A DNA stretch of 64,000 nt from Pedococcus bigeumensis (GTDB lineage Bacteria; Actinomycetota; Actinomycetes; Actinomycetales; Dermatophilaceae): the NCBI RefSeq assembly GCF_006438965.1, contig NZ_RCZM01000006.1, positions 79,911 to 143,910 on the forward strand, in the 5' to 3' direction. The notes under the pieces were generated by a model. The model saw only the letters and a list, made by a program, of their open reading frames with translations, was not told the DNA's origin and searched no databases. A program made the translations under genes and the position numbers. Within the stretch, counting starts at the first letter, position 1; every line of letters starts with the position of its first letter. Positions 1 through 8,586 of this stretch are shown piece by piece.

Positions 1-453
1 CGGAAGACCGTCGATGGCAAGGTCGTCGTATCCGGCCAACGCAGCCAGCGACTGGTCCCTGGTGCGGAACGAGTTCATCAGGACCAGCGGAACCTGCGCG
101 CCGTAACGCTTGCGCAGGGCCAGCACCTGGCGCGCCACCACGTCGAGGAAGGTCAGCCCGTCGCGGACCTCCAGCACCGATTTCGGACCGGACAGGCCCA
201 TGCTCGTGCCCAGCCCCCCGTTGAGCTTGACCACGGCTGTGCGGGCCAGCGCCTCGACCATCTCGTCCTCGTCGACGGTGATGCTCTCCAGCGTCGGGAC
301 GTCGCGCAGCGGCTCGATGTCGGCCTCCGGGATCAGCCCAGTGACCCCCTCCTCCAGCTGCCGGTAAGCGTCCTCGAACACCTTGATCGCCAAGGCGTCG
401 ACGCCTCGTTCCGACATGCGTGCGACGGCCTGCGCCAGCCCTTCCTTGCTCAT
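1..453 (-). CDS. UTP--glucose-1-phosphate uridylyltransferase (UDPGP family), N-terminal part
   Basis: Catalyses UTP + glucose-1-phosphate to UDP-glucose + PPi, feeding cell-wall, glycogen and trehalose synthesis in the cytosol. The first 151 codons are present; the rest lies beyond the left edge. The nucleotide-binding signature [17 protein letters not shown] is visible around residues 75-90, followed by a [10 protein letters not shown] segment. Both are hallmarks of the eukaryote-like UDPGP family rather than of GalU. The ATG at 453 fits the family N-terminus. A TAGGCT hexamer (466-461) ends 7 bases before it, so the message may be leaderless. It is divergent from the cyclo-ligase gene at 483, leaving only 29 bp between the two starts. 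Confidence 0.88.
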   Translation of the reverse strand, partial: MSKEGLAQAVARMSERGVDALAIKVFEDAYRQLEEGVTGLIPEADIEPLRDVPTLESITVDEDEMVEALARTAVVKLNGGLGTSMGLSGPKSVLEVRDGLTFLDVVARQVLALRKRYGAQVPLVLMNSFRTRDQSLAALAGYDDLAIDGLP

Positions 454-482
454 GACCGGCAGCCTAGTGGGACGATCTGGGC

Positions 483-1100
483 ATGCCATCGTCACGCAAG
501 AGCGCGGTGCGAGCGCGCCTGCGTGCGCTGCGGCGCGAACGCGTGCCCGCCCGCGACCGGGCGCGCGACGCGGAGGAGCTGGCCCTGTCCGCGCTCGAGG
601 TCGTGTATGCCGCCGGGCTGGGTCGCGGCGACTGGGTCGCCGCCTACGAGGCAACACCTCTGGAACCCCCCATGGAGGCGATGGTCGACGCCTTGTCCGC
701 CCGCGGCATCCGGGTGATGGTGCCGGTGACGCTCGAGAACTGGGACCTGGACTGGCGCGAGGTGGGGTCCGCCGCGGGCGCCGCCGCTACCGATATGTCG
801 GGCACCGGGACGCTGGGGACCGAGACGCTGGGGACCGAGGCGATCCGGCAGGCGAAGGTGGTCTTCCTGCCGGCGCACGGCGTGGACCCGTCGGGCACCC
901 GGATCGGGCAGGGCAAGGGGTGCTACGACCTGGTGATCCCCCGCACGAGCGCGCGGCTGGTGGCGGTGGTGCACCCCTGGGAGGTGCTCGACGAGGAGCT
1001 GCCGAGCGAGCCCCACGACCGTCGCGTGAATGCAGTCATGGCCGCCGAGCTGGGCGTCGTCGAGGTCGGAAGGGCCGACGACGGCAGCGCGCGCTCCTGA
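483..1100 (+). CDS. 5-formyltetrahydrofolate cyclo-ligase
   Basis: ATP-dependent conversion of 5-formyl-THF to 5,10-methenyl-THF, a folate salvage step in the cytosol. The 205-residue length is normal. The basic N-terminus ([18 protein letters not shown]) is the nucleotide-binding end of the family. The C-terminal signature appears as [12 protein letters not shown], a variant of the usual G-x-G-x-G-YYDR. A linker near residues 108-120 is encoded by a 15-bp DNA repeat (810-839), giving [12 protein letters not shown]; this looks like a lineage-specific slippage insertion. Divergent from the UDP-glucose pyrophosphorylase gene. No strong Shine-Dalgarno is visible before the ATG. Confidence 0.87.
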   Translation: MPSSRKSAVRARLRALRRERVPARDRARDAEELALSALEVVYAAGLGRGDWVAAYEATPLEPPMEAMVDALSARGIRVMVPVTLENWDLDWREVGSAAGAAATDMSGTGTLGTETLGTEAIRQAKVVFLPAHGVDPSGTRIGQGKGCYDLVIPRTSARLVAVVHPWEVLDEELPSEPHDRRVNAVMAAELGVVEVGRADDGSARS

Positions 1101-1502
1101 CCTGGTGGAGAGCCCCCGCCCCGGAGACCAGCGGCATACGTCTCCTGACAGACGTCAAGCGCCTTGACGTCTGTCAGGGCGAAGAGGCGCGTTTCGCTGC
1201 ACTGCTCTCGGGTCCCAGCGTCACAGCACCTCCCGATGACGGCCCGACACCTGCGGACCTGCCGCTGCAGCTGCGACTGGCCAATGCGCGAGTGGAGAAG
1301 CAGATGAGGCAGGCGACCCAAGACCTTGGCTTCCCCGGCCTCACCCCAGCCGCGATCCACGCGATGCGCGCATGCAGCGCTGACGGAGATCATCGAGGGT
1401 TGGTTGGTTCACCTGCGCGAGGGCAGGCTTGAGCAGCTGTGCTCAGACCTGGAGGTGCTCACCGAGCCGCCGGGGCACGGTGGCGCGACCTCGGCGCTGA
1501 CC
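1101..1502. other. Convergent intergenic region with hairpin and possible gene remnant
   Basis: This 400-bp gap lies between two gene ends that face each other. It holds the strong hairpin at 1144-1178. In plus-strand reading frames from about 1290 to 1480 there are short stretches such as ALTEIIEGW and LEQLCSDLEVL that resemble the tail of a MarR-type regulator. They lie in different frames without a credible start. This may be a decayed gene; the evidence is weak. Confidence 0.3.
1144..1178. repeat. 16-bp-arm perfect hairpin (GTCAAG family)
   Basis: Arms CCTGACAGACGTCAAG and CTTGACGTCTGTCAGG flank a 3-base loop (CGC). The core GTCAAG-NNN-CTTGAC recurs at 53505-53637, also at a convergent gene junction. 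The position suggests a bidirectional transcription terminator or a dispersed palindromic repeat. No T-run follows either arm. Confidence 0.75.
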
Positions 1503-4196
1503 TCAGTTCGACGAACCGCCGGGCACCAGGGTCAGCTCGTCACCGCCCGCATCGCGGACCGCCTTCTGGCTGAACGGCCAGTCGTACAGCTCGTTCTTGG
1601 CCCACGCCTCGGACTGGTCGTTGTAGTGGTCGGCGAACGCGTGACCGCTGTTCCCGGTCTGGTTGACCCAGCGCGACCGGTCGAGGTTCGAGAGGTCCAC
1701 CACCATCCGCATCGATGGCGCCCAGTCGACGCCGTAGCCCTGGCCGTTGCTGCAGTCCTCGGGAGGATCGGTCGTGGTGCACGCGGCATTCCAGCCGTTG
1801 GCGTCCACGATGGCCGAGCCGCCGGGCATGTTCATGGGGCCGCGGTTGAAGAGCTGGGCCACGATCCCGGGAACGTCATCGCCTCCGAGGACCTGGTGCT
1901 TGAACGTGAGCTGGTGGAGCTGGCCCCACTGCCACTCGCCCGGCTCCTTGCCGAGCTCCATCGTCAGGTCGAGCCGCGCCTGGACCAACGCCTTGCGCAG
2001 GATCTCGGACTGGCCCTCGGTGACGCCCGGGGTGCGCTTGTCGTCCCACCAGGCCGAGCGCGGCTTGGTGAGCAGCACCGAGACGGCCTGCATCCACTGG
2101 TCGCCACCGTCCGCGCGCAGGTCCTGGGGCAGCTCGTCGTCGAAGGTCAGGTCGAGCAGGCTGGACCACACGGCGTTGTAGTAGGCCGCGGCGGCGCCGG
2201 AATCGCTCTTGCCGACCGGGTTGGTGTAGTCCCAGCCGCGCAGCAGCTCCTGCGCCTGCTTGGTGAAGTCATCGTTCCCGAGGTCCACCTTCAGCAGGGC
2301 CTTGACCAGGGTTGGCGCGAACTGGCTGCGGGTGTCGCCCTGGATTGCCGACATCGCGGCCGGGGTGACCTTGGTGTTCTTCTCCAACAGGGACCGGATC
2401 CGCTGGCTACGGAAGCCGTAGTCCCACTCGGTCGTGAGGAACGGCGTGCCACTCTCGGTGACCGCCTGGTTGGCCGCGACGATGAAGCCCTCGGGTGGGT
2501 TGTAGGTGTGTGGCATCGCCGCGAAGGGCACGTAACCCTGCCAGTCCCACGACGAGACCCAGCCCGGACGGATCCAGTAGCCGGGGGCGGCCTCCATGTA
2601 GCGACTGCGGACCGGGATCCGACCCGGTGCCTGGTAGCCGATGTTGCCGGCGGTGTCCGCGTAGAGCAGGTTCTGCGCCGGGACCGCGAACTGCTCTGCG
2701 GCAGTGCGGAACTCGTCGAAGTTCTTCGCCGTGTTGAGGCCGAAGATCGCGTCAGCCGTCTGGCTCACCTCGATGCCGGTCCACTGCAGCGAGACCTCGT
2801 AGTCTCCTGGGCTGACCCGGCCGTTGACCGGTGGGCTCTCCCCGGCGTGCCCGACGTTCTCGATGGCGTCCGACAGGATCGGGCCGTGCACGGTGCTGCG
2901 GACCGTGATGGTCTGCTCGCCGCCACCACCGATCTTGATCGTCTCGGTGCGCATGGTGAGCGGGACCTGCTTGCCGTCGCGCAGGTAGGTGTTGCCCCGC
3001 ACCTGCTCGAGGAAGAAGTCGCTGACGTCCGGCCCGAGGTTGGTGAAACCCCAGGCGATCGACTGGTTGTGGCCGATGACCACACCGGGCAGGCCCGAGA
3101 ACGAGTACCCCGCCACGTCGAAGGGGCAGCTGCTTCCGACCGACCGGCAGTGCAGGCCGACCTGGTACCAGATCCCCGGGATCGAGACACCGAGGTGGGG
3201 GTCGTTGGCCAGCAACGGTTTTCCGGTGCTGGTGCGACTGCCGCCGACGACCCACGAGTTGGACCCGATGCCGTCACCTCGACCCATCGTCACGGGGACG
3301 GCGTTGAGCGCACGCTGCACCACGGCATACGCGCGCTGTGCGTCCTTGCTCGTCTCCTTGGCGAGGTCGCCGCCCTGGCCGGCCTTGGCGAGGTCGCCGC
3401 GCGGGCCGGTCTTGGCCAGGTCGCCGCCCGGGACGGCCGAGTTCGGCGACGCCGAGGACGACGTCGAGGACGAGGACGACGGCGACCAGTCCTGGGGGGA
3501 CAGGATCGGCTTGTTCTGGTCGTAGGGGTAGTCCGGGTAGAGCTCGTTGATCTGGGCCGTGGACATCGAGCCGGCGAGGCGGGCGCGCATCAGCTCCGCG
3601 CTGTAGTCGCCACGCAGGTCCCAGGCCATCGCCTTGAGCCAGGCGAGGGAGTCGGCCGGGGTCCAGTCCTCGACCCGGTAGTCGGGCACCTTCTGACCCA
3701 GGACGACGTACTCGAGGGACATCTTCGACGGGCTGCCCTGCGCGTGGATGTAGGCGTTCACCCCGTCGGCGTAGGCCTGCAGGTAGCGCCGCGTCTCGGG
3801 CTTGAGGGTGGGCAGCTCGGCTTCGGCGACCCGGCGCCAGCCGAGGGTGCGGATCACCCGATCGGTCTCGAGGCCGCCCTTGCCGACGAGCTCGGACAGC
3901 CGCCCCGAGGTGATGTGGCGGCGCAGGTCCATCTCGAAGAACCGGTCCTGCGCGTGGACGAATCCCTCCGCCTTGAACAGGTCGTCAGCGCTGTCGGCAT
4001 AGATCTGCGGGATGCCCCTGTCGTCGCGGATGACGCTGACCTTGCCCGACAGGCCAGGCACCTGGATCTCGCCCTCGGTCGTCGGGAACGGACGGCGCAC
4101 CCAGGTGACGGCGAGAACCGCGACAATTCCGAGAACGACGACGAGCAGGGCTGCCACGGCCACAGCGATGCGGCGGGCAAGTATGACGCGGGACAC
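1503..4196 (-). CDS. Penicillin acylase family N-terminal-nucleophile hydrolase
   Basis: An 897-residue amidohydrolase precursor of the penicillin G acylase / acyl-homoserine-lactone acylase family, cleaving an amide-linked acyl group from an unknown substrate. A membrane anchor or signal segment spans residues about 8-33. The alpha part follows (VIRDDRGIPQIYA, then HAQDRFFEMDLRR). A Ser/Gly-rich linker with a repeated GGDLAK motif sits near 250-280. The maturation site is GIG|SNSWVV, which makes Ser312 the expected autocatalytic N-terminal nucleophile of the beta chain. GTG start at 4196, with TAGTCT ending 6 bases before it (leaderless-like). Divergent from the antiporter at 4244. Probably acts outside the membrane. 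Confidence 0.9.
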   Translation of the reverse strand: MSRVILARRIAVAVAALLVVVLGIVAVLAVTWVRRPFPTTEGEIQVPGLSGKVSVIRDDRGIPQIYADSADDLFKAEGFVHAQDRFFEMDLRRHITSGRLSELVGKGGLETDRVIRTLGWRRVAEAELPTLKPETRRYLQAYADGVNAYIHAQGSPSKMSLEYVVLGQKVPDYRVEDWTPADSLAWLKAMAWDLRGDYSAELMRARLAGSMSTAQINELYPDYPYDQNKPILSPQDWSPSSSSSTSSSASPNSAVPGGDLAKTGPRGDLAKAGQGGDLAKETSKDAQRAYAVVQRALNAVPVTMGRGDGIGSNSWVVGGSRTSTGKPLLANDPHLGVSIPGIWYQVGLHCRSVGSSCPFDVAGYSFSGLPGVVIGHNQSIAWGFTNLGPDVSDFFLEQVRGNTYLRDGKQVPLTMRTETIKIGGGGEQTITVRSTVHGPILSDAIENVGHAGESPPVNGRVSPGDYEVSLQWTGIEVSQTADAIFGLNTAKNFDEFRTAAEQFAVPAQNLLYADTAGNIGYQAPGRIPVRSRYMEAAPGYWIRPGWVSSWDWQGYVPFAAMPHTYNPPEGFIVAANQAVTESGTPFLTTEWDYGFRSQRIRSLLEKNTKVTPAAMSAIQGDTRSQFAPTLVKALLKVDLGNDDFTKQAQELLRGWDYTNPVGKSDSGAAAAYYNAVWSSLLDLTFDDELPQDLRADGGDQWMQAVSVLLTKPRSAWWDDKRTPGVTEGQSEILRKALVQARLDLTMELGKEPGEWQWGQLHQLTFKHQVLGGDDVPGIVAQLFNRGPMNMPGGSAIVDANGWNAACTTTDPPEDCSNGQGYGVDWAPSMRMVVDLSNLDRSRWVNQTGNSGHAFADHYNDQSEAWAKNELYDWPFSQKAVRDAGGDELTLVPGGSSN

Positions 4197-4243
4197 CCTG
4201 CGAGACTATCCGCACCACACCGAGGGAAAGGACGTGACGGGCC

Positions 4244-5809
4244 GTGCGCGCTGCGAACCTCCCGGGTGTGCTTCCCTGGTCCGGGACGTCCGGCTCGTTC
4301 ACGCTCCACGACCTGACTCCGGCGCTGCTGATCGGCTCGATCGTCCTGCTCGTCTCGGTCGCCGCGGTCCGGCTCTCACTGAAGTCCGGGCTCCCCTCGC
4401 TGCTGATCTACCTCGGCATCGGGCTGGCGATCGGCGAGGCCGGCCCCTTCATCCAGATCAGGTTCGACTCCAACGAGCTCACCCAGGTGCTGGGCTATGC
4501 CGCCCTCATCCTCATCCTCAGCGAGGGCGGACTCAGCACCAAGTGGGAGGGAGTCCGCCACTCGGTCGCCCCTGCGGCCGTGCTGTCGACCGTCGGCGTC
4601 ATCACGTCGGTTGCCGTCGTGGCCGTCGCCGCGCGCTTCATCCTGCACTTCGACTGGAACACCGCCCTGCTCGTCGGCGCGATCCTGTCCTCGACCGATG
4701 CCGCGGCAGTGTTCTCCGTGCTGCGGCGGGTGCCGCTCCCCCGCCGGATCACCGGCATGCTCGAGGCCGAGTCCGGCTTCAACGACGCCCCCGTCGTCAT
4801 CCTCGTGACAGCGCTCGCCGTCCGCAGCGCCAACCCCGCCGAAGCCGAGGGCTGGCTGACGCTGGCTCTCAAGGCCGTCGTCGAGCTGGGCGTCGGTGCC
4901 GCCATCGGGCTCGCCGTCGGCTGGGCGGGTGGGCAGTTCATGCGCCGGGCCGCGTCCGGTTCCTCGGGACTGTTCAGCATCGGGGTGGTCGCCCTCACCG
5001 TCCTCGCGTATGCCGCGGCGGCCAGTGTGCACGCCAGCGGGTTCATCGCCTGCTACCTCGCGGCCCTGGTGCTGGGCAACCTGCGCCTCCCCCACGGACC
5101 GGCCGTCCTCGGGCTCTCCACCGCACTCGGCTGGCTCGCGCAGATCGGGCTGTTCGTGCTCCTCGGGCTGCTCGCATCGCCGGAGAAGATGGGCGACCAG
5201 CTCGTCCGGGCGATCGTGATCGGTCTGGTGCTGCTGCTCTTCGCGCGACCGTTGTCAGTGTTCCTGTCCGTGTCGCCGTTCCGTCTGGGGTGGCGCGACC
5301 AGGTGTTCCTCTCCTGGGCCGGCTTGCGCGGAGCCGTGCCCGTCGTGCTCGCGACCGTCCCCCTCACCCTGGGCGCCAAGAACGTCGACTGGATCTTCGA
5401 GCTGGTCTTCGTGCTCGTCGTCATCTTCACCATCGTCCAGGCGCCGACGCTGCCGTGGGTCGCCCAGCGGCTCGGCATCGTGGAGGACTACCGCAGCCTC
5501 GACCTGTCCGTCGAGGCGACACCCTTGGAGGAGCTGCGAGCCGAGCTCATCCAGGTGACCGTCGGCCCGGCCTCCAGGCTGCACGGCGTCGAGATCTTCG
5601 AGCTGCGCCTGCCCGAGGGTGCCAACGTGACCCTCGTCGTGCGCGGCGGCAAGGGCTTCGTCCCGGAGAACAACGCGGTGATCCGCCGCGGCGACCAGCT
5701 GCTCATCGTGGCGACCGCCGAGGTCAGGAGCCGGGCCGAGAAGCGGGTCCGCTCGGTCAGCCAGCACGGCCGTCTGGCGGGCTGGCGTGACGGGAGCGGG
5801 AAGAAGTAG
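4244..5809 (+). CDS. Potassium/proton antiporter (CPA1, NhaP2-like) with C-terminal TrkA_C domain
   Basis: A 521-residue integral membrane cation/proton antiporter. About 12-13 hydrophobic segments span residues 25-415. Conserved pieces include SSTDAAAVFSVLR and ESGFNDAPVVILV, the ND and D residues of the CPA exchanger core. A soluble tail (about 435-510) ends with a TrkA_C-like nucleotide-sensing fold (VIRRGDQLLIVAT). It likely exports K+ (or Na+) in exchange for H+ under osmotic or pH stress. GTG start at 4244, with GGGAAAGG about 13 bases upstream. Other in-frame starts nearby are possible. Confidence 0.88.
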   Translation: MRAANLPGVLPWSGTSGSFTLHDLTPALLIGSIVLLVSVAAVRLSLKSGLPSLLIYLGIGLAIGEAGPFIQIRFDSNELTQVLGYAALILILSEGGLSTKWEGVRHSVAPAAVLSTVGVITSVAVVAVAARFILHFDWNTALLVGAILSSTDAAAVFSVLRRVPLPRRITGMLEAESGFNDAPVVILVTALAVRSANPAEAEGWLTLALKAVVELGVGAAIGLAVGWAGGQFMRRAASGSSGLFSIGVVALTVLAYAAAASVHASGFIACYLAALVLGNLRLPHGPAVLGLSTALGWLAQIGLFVLLGLLASPEKMGDQLVRAIVIGLVLLLFARPLSVFLSVSPFRLGWRDQVFLSWAGLRGAVPVVLATVPLTLGAKNVDWIFELVFVLVVIFTIVQAPTLPWVAQRLGIVEDYRSLDLSVEATPLEELRAELIQVTVGPASRLHGVEIFELRLPEGANVTLVVRGGKGFVPENNAVIRRGDQLLIVATAEVRSRAEKRVRSVSQHGRLAGWRDGSGKK

Positions 5810-5901
5810 GTCCCGCGCGGCCTTATAGTTGGCAGTCGAACCATCACAGTGCCAGCGCCGCACCTCGCGGCCGTCGGCCAGAACGCCCTTTGGAGGAACC
5901 C

Positions 5902-6303
5902 GTGCCGACGTATTCCTACGCCTGCACCGAGTGCGACCACCGCTTCGACGCGGTGCAGTCGTTCAGCGACGACTCCTTGACCGTCTGCCCCGAGTGCCAG
6001 GGTCGGCTGCGCAAGGTCTTCAACGCCGTGGGTGTCGTCTTCAAGGGTGGCGGCTTCTACCGCACCGACTCGCGCAGCAGCTCCTCCGCATCGGTGCCGG
6101 CGCCCAGCAGCTCCAGCGACTCGGGTTCGTCGGGCGGATCCTCGAGCGGCTCGTCCAGCGACTCCTCCGGCGGCTCCTCGTCCAGCGGGTCCAGCTCGTC
6201 GAGCTCGTCGGGTTCGTCGAGCTCCTCGCGTGAGTCGGGCGGTTCCAAGAGCTCGTCGTCAGCCTCGCGCTCCTCGAAGTCGGCGGACGGCTCGGCCGCC
6301 TGA
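5902..6303 (+). CDS. FmdB-family zinc-ribbon protein with long serine-rich tail
   Basis: A 133-residue small regulatory-type protein. The N-terminal FmdB zinc ribbon is complete: PTYSYACTECDHRFD, then a CPECQG knuckle, closing with VFKGGGFY. The following 80 residues are almost only Ser, Gly and Asp, so likely disordered. The GTG at 5902 was chosen because it gives the family's M-P-T-Y start and has GGAGG 5-6 bases upstream; an upstream TTG at 5890 would add four residues. The function of FmdB proteins is poorly defined. Followed by a hairpin at 6349. Confidence 0.85.
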   Translation: MPTYSYACTECDHRFDAVQSFSDDSLTVCPECQGRLRKVFNAVGVVFKGGGFYRTDSRSSSSASVPAPSSSSDSGSSGGSSSGSSSDSSGGSSSSGSSSSSSSGSSSSSRESGGSKSSSSASRSSKSADGSAA

Positions 6304-6348
6304 CCCGGCTGACCGCTGGGCGGCAACCACGCGGCATACCTCGACATC

Positions 6349-6374
6349 GCCCGCTCCTGTCCACAGGAGCGGGC
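6349..6374. terminator. Hairpin terminator after FmdB gene
   Basis: Arms GCCCGCTCCTGT and ACAGGAGCGGGC are perfect, with a 2-base loop. It lies 45 bp after the FmdB stop and before the MTAP promoter. No T-tract follows, as is common in actinobacterial terminators. Confidence 0.7.
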
Positions 6375-6446
6375 GTCGTCGCGTCGTGGTCCACAGGCTG
6401 CCGCTCTGGGAGGTGCGGGCCAGGGGGCGCTGCGTAGTCTGCTGAC

Positions 6447-7283
6447 ATGACCTCGACGACTCCCCGCGCCGACCTCGGACTGATCGGCGGCTCCGGCTTC
6501 TACGAGTTCTTCGACGCCGCGGAGCGGGTGAGCGTGAGCACCCCGTTCGGCGACCCGAGTGACGACCTCCTCATCGGCGACGTGGACGGGCGCCGGGTGG
6601 CCTTCATCGCCAGGCACGGACAAGGACACCGGTTCCCGCCGCACCAGGTGAACTACCGCGCCAACCTGTGGGCGCTGCGCTCGGTCGGGGTGCGCCAGGT
6701 GCTTGCGCCGTGCGCAGTGGGTTCGCTCAAGCCCGAGCTGGGTCCGGGCACGATCGTGGTCCCCGACCAGGTCGTCGACCGCACCTGGGGCCGTGAGCAC
6801 ACGGTGTATGCCGAGGAGGGACCTGTCGTGCACGTCGGCTTCGCCGACACCTACTGTCCGCGCGGGCGAGCAGTGGCAGTCGAATCCGTCTCTGCCGCAG
6901 GCAAGTCCGTGGCTGATGCCGGCACGCTGGTCGTCATCAACGGGCCGAGGTTCTCGTCCAAGGCCGAGTCGGCCTGGCACCAGCAGGCCGGCTGGACCAT
7001 CGTCGGGATGACCGGCATGCCCGAGGCGTCGATCGCCCGTGAGCTCGCGATGTGTTTCACGACGATCGCCCTGGTAACCGACCACGACGCGGGGGTCGAC
7101 GGTGGCGATGCCGTCACCCACGAAGAGGTGCTGGCCGTCTTTGCCAGGAACGTCGACGGGCTCAAGCAGGTGCTGCGTTCGGCGTTGGTCGCGATGCCCG
7201 CCGAGGAGTCCGACGCGGCGGCGACCTGCGGGTGCCGGCGCGCCCTCGACGGGATCACCCTGCCGTTCGAGCTGCCGAGCTAG
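6447..7283 (+). CDS. mtnP: S-methyl-5'-thioadenosine phosphorylase (purine nucleoside phosphorylase family)
   Basis: Phosphorolysis of methylthioadenosine to adenine and methylthioribose-1-phosphate in polyamine/methionine salvage; related enzymes take other 6-oxo or 6-amino purines. The 278-residue protein has the family start LIGGSGFYEF, the phosphate-site stretch ARHGQGHRFPPHQVNYRAN and a GMTGMPEASIARE segment typical of the MTAP/PNP fold. ATG 6447 lies 6 bases after a TAGTCT hexamer (6435-6440), so the transcript is probably leaderless. Its stop codon abuts the GTG of the SAF protein, so the two are likely co-transcribed. Exact purine specificity is not decidable from sequence. Confidence 0.88.
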   Translation: MTSTTPRADLGLIGGSGFYEFFDAAERVSVSTPFGDPSDDLLIGDVDGRRVAFIARHGQGHRFPPHQVNYRANLWALRSVGVRQVLAPCAVGSLKPELGPGTIVVPDQVVDRTWGREHTVYAEEGPVVHVGFADTYCPRGRAVAVESVSAAGKSVADAGTLVVINGPRFSSKAESAWHQQAGWTIVGMTGMPEASIARELAMCFTTIALVTDHDAGVDGGDAVTHEEVLAVFARNVDGLKQVLRSALVAMPAEESDAAATCGCRRALDGITLPFELPS

Positions 7284-8006
7284 GTGGCGCGGCCGGTGCC
7301 AGGGACGAGGGTCGCTGCAGGTGCGCTGGGCTGGCTGCACGGGCCGGGGCGGCGCCGCCGGTGGCGGCGACAGGTGGTCCGGCGCGGGCTCGCGATGACG
7401 TGCGCCGTGGGGGCCGCGTTCGGGGTGCTAGCGGTCGCTCGCACTGGCGACTCACGCCCGCTGGTCCGGGTGGTGGTGGCGGTCCGCCCGATGGCCATCG
7501 GCCAGATTGCCTCGCCGGGCTCGCTGCGCGAGGTGTGGTGGCCTGCCGAGCTGGCCCCGGAGAGCAGGATCCACCGTCTCGACGAAGTGCTCGGGCGTCC
7601 GATGACCGTGCCACTGAGTCCCGGGGAGCCCCTCACGAGGACGCGGGTCACCCGGGGTTCGATGCTGGCCGGGCAGCCGGTCGACTCGGTCGCGGTGCAC
7701 GTCTCGGTGCCCGATCACGGTGCGGTGTCGATGGTTTCGGCCGGCGACCGGGTCGACCTGTGGGGCCCGGATGGGGCCGTGGCGCGCGCGGTGGTGGTGC
7801 TCAGTGTGGACCAATCTTCACGCACTGACTTCGGGGCCGTCATCCAGGGCCAGGGATCGTCGAGCGGATACGCCGTCGACAGCGGCGGTGTGGTCGTTTC
7901 CGCAGGTCAGGAGGTGGCAGCGCGCATTCTCGCGGTTCCGGAGGACGCCTTGGGTCGGCCGCAGATCGAGCTGGTCCTGACCCACGGCTGGCCAGAAGCC
8001 GGGTGA
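7284..8006 (+). CDS. SAF-domain protein (CpaB/RcpC-like)
   Basis: 240 residues: a basic N-terminus, one membrane segment (about 36-52) and an SAF domain (about 60-125, with VRPMAIGQIA and VPLSPGEPLTRTRV). The C-terminal half resembles the periplasmic domain of Flp-pilus protein CpaB (SAGDRVDLWG and VSAGQEVAARILAVPED). No other pilus genes are nearby, so a pilus role is inference only. The GTG start immediately follows the MTAP stop (no gap), implying coupled translation. Confidence 0.75.
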   Translation: MARPVPGTRVAAGALGWLHGPGRRRRWRRQVVRRGLAMTCAVGAAFGVLAVARTGDSRPLVRVVVAVRPMAIGQIASPGSLREVWWPAELAPESRIHRLDEVLGRPMTVPLSPGEPLTRTRVTRGSMLAGQPVDSVAVHVSVPDHGAVSMVSAGDRVDLWGPDGAVARAVVVLSVDQSSRTDFGAVIQGQGSSSGYAVDSGGVVVSAGQEVAARILAVPEDALGRPQIELVLTHGWPEAG

Positions 8007-8125
8007 GGCCGCGGCTCGCCATGCCGCGCGCTGCGCGTCCCTGTCGCTAGCGTGTTCGGGGTAGGACCAACTCTGGTACGCCAACACACCATTTACTCCA
8101 ACACCACTGGAAGGTCGCGACACCC

Positions 8126-8491
8126 ATGAAGGGTTTCAAGGACTTCGTCATGCGGGGCAACCTCGTGGAGCTAGCCGTCGCGTTCATCATCGGCGCGGCC
8201 TTCGCTGCAGTCGTCACCGCCTTCACCAAGATCATCATCGAGCTCGTCACCAAGGCTGGCGGCGCCAAGAACTTCGATGACTTCAAGCCCGGCGGCCTCG
8301 TGTCCGTCGGCCCGTTCCTCACGGCGCTCTTCGCGTTCCTGCTGATGGCCTTCGTCGTCTACTTCTTCGTCGTGAAGCCGTACGAGATGGCCAAGGCGCG
8401 CTTCGCCCAGGCCGAGGAAGTCGATGCGGCCCCTGACGAGAACGTCATCCTGCTGCGCGAGATCCGCGACGCCCTGACTCGTCGCGCCTGA
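8126..8491 (+). CDS. mscL: Large-conductance mechanosensitive channel MscL
   Basis: Homopentameric pore that opens at high membrane tension to release solutes on hypo-osmotic shock. The 121 residues have the classic start MKGFKDFVMRGNLVELAVA, TM1 (about 14-38), a short periplasmic loop (NFDDFKPGG), TM2 (about 65-92) and a charged C-terminal helix (LLREIRDALTRR). GGAAGG lies 13 bases before the ATG. A strong hairpin follows at 8515. Confidence 0.96.
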   Translation: MKGFKDFVMRGNLVELAVAFIIGAAFAAVVTAFTKIIIELVTKAGGAKNFDDFKPGGLVSVGPFLTALFAFLLMAFVVYFFVVKPYEMAKARFAQAEEVDAAPDENVILLREIRDALTRRA

Positions 8492-8514
8492 GCTTCGTCG
8501 CTCGCACCACGCGC

Positions 8515-8550
8515 GAAGGCGCCGGTCCCCACCACGGGGCCGGCGCCTTC
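8515..8550. terminator. Bidirectional terminator between mscL and the helicase gene
   Basis: Arms GAAGGCGCCGG and CCGGCGCCTTC, with additional CCCC/GGGG pairing inside. It sits 24 bp after the mscL stop and 37 bp after the convergent helicase stop. Confidence 0.8.
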
Positions 8551-8586
8551 GTCACGTGACAGGCCTGTCGGCACTGCGCGGGCTGG

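Noticed and set aside
1326..4316. Very long plus-strand open frame opposite the penicillin acylase gene
   Set aside because: It is the antisense shadow of a convincing acylase gene in high-GC DNA; its translation has no motif and is Arg/Val/Gly-rich.
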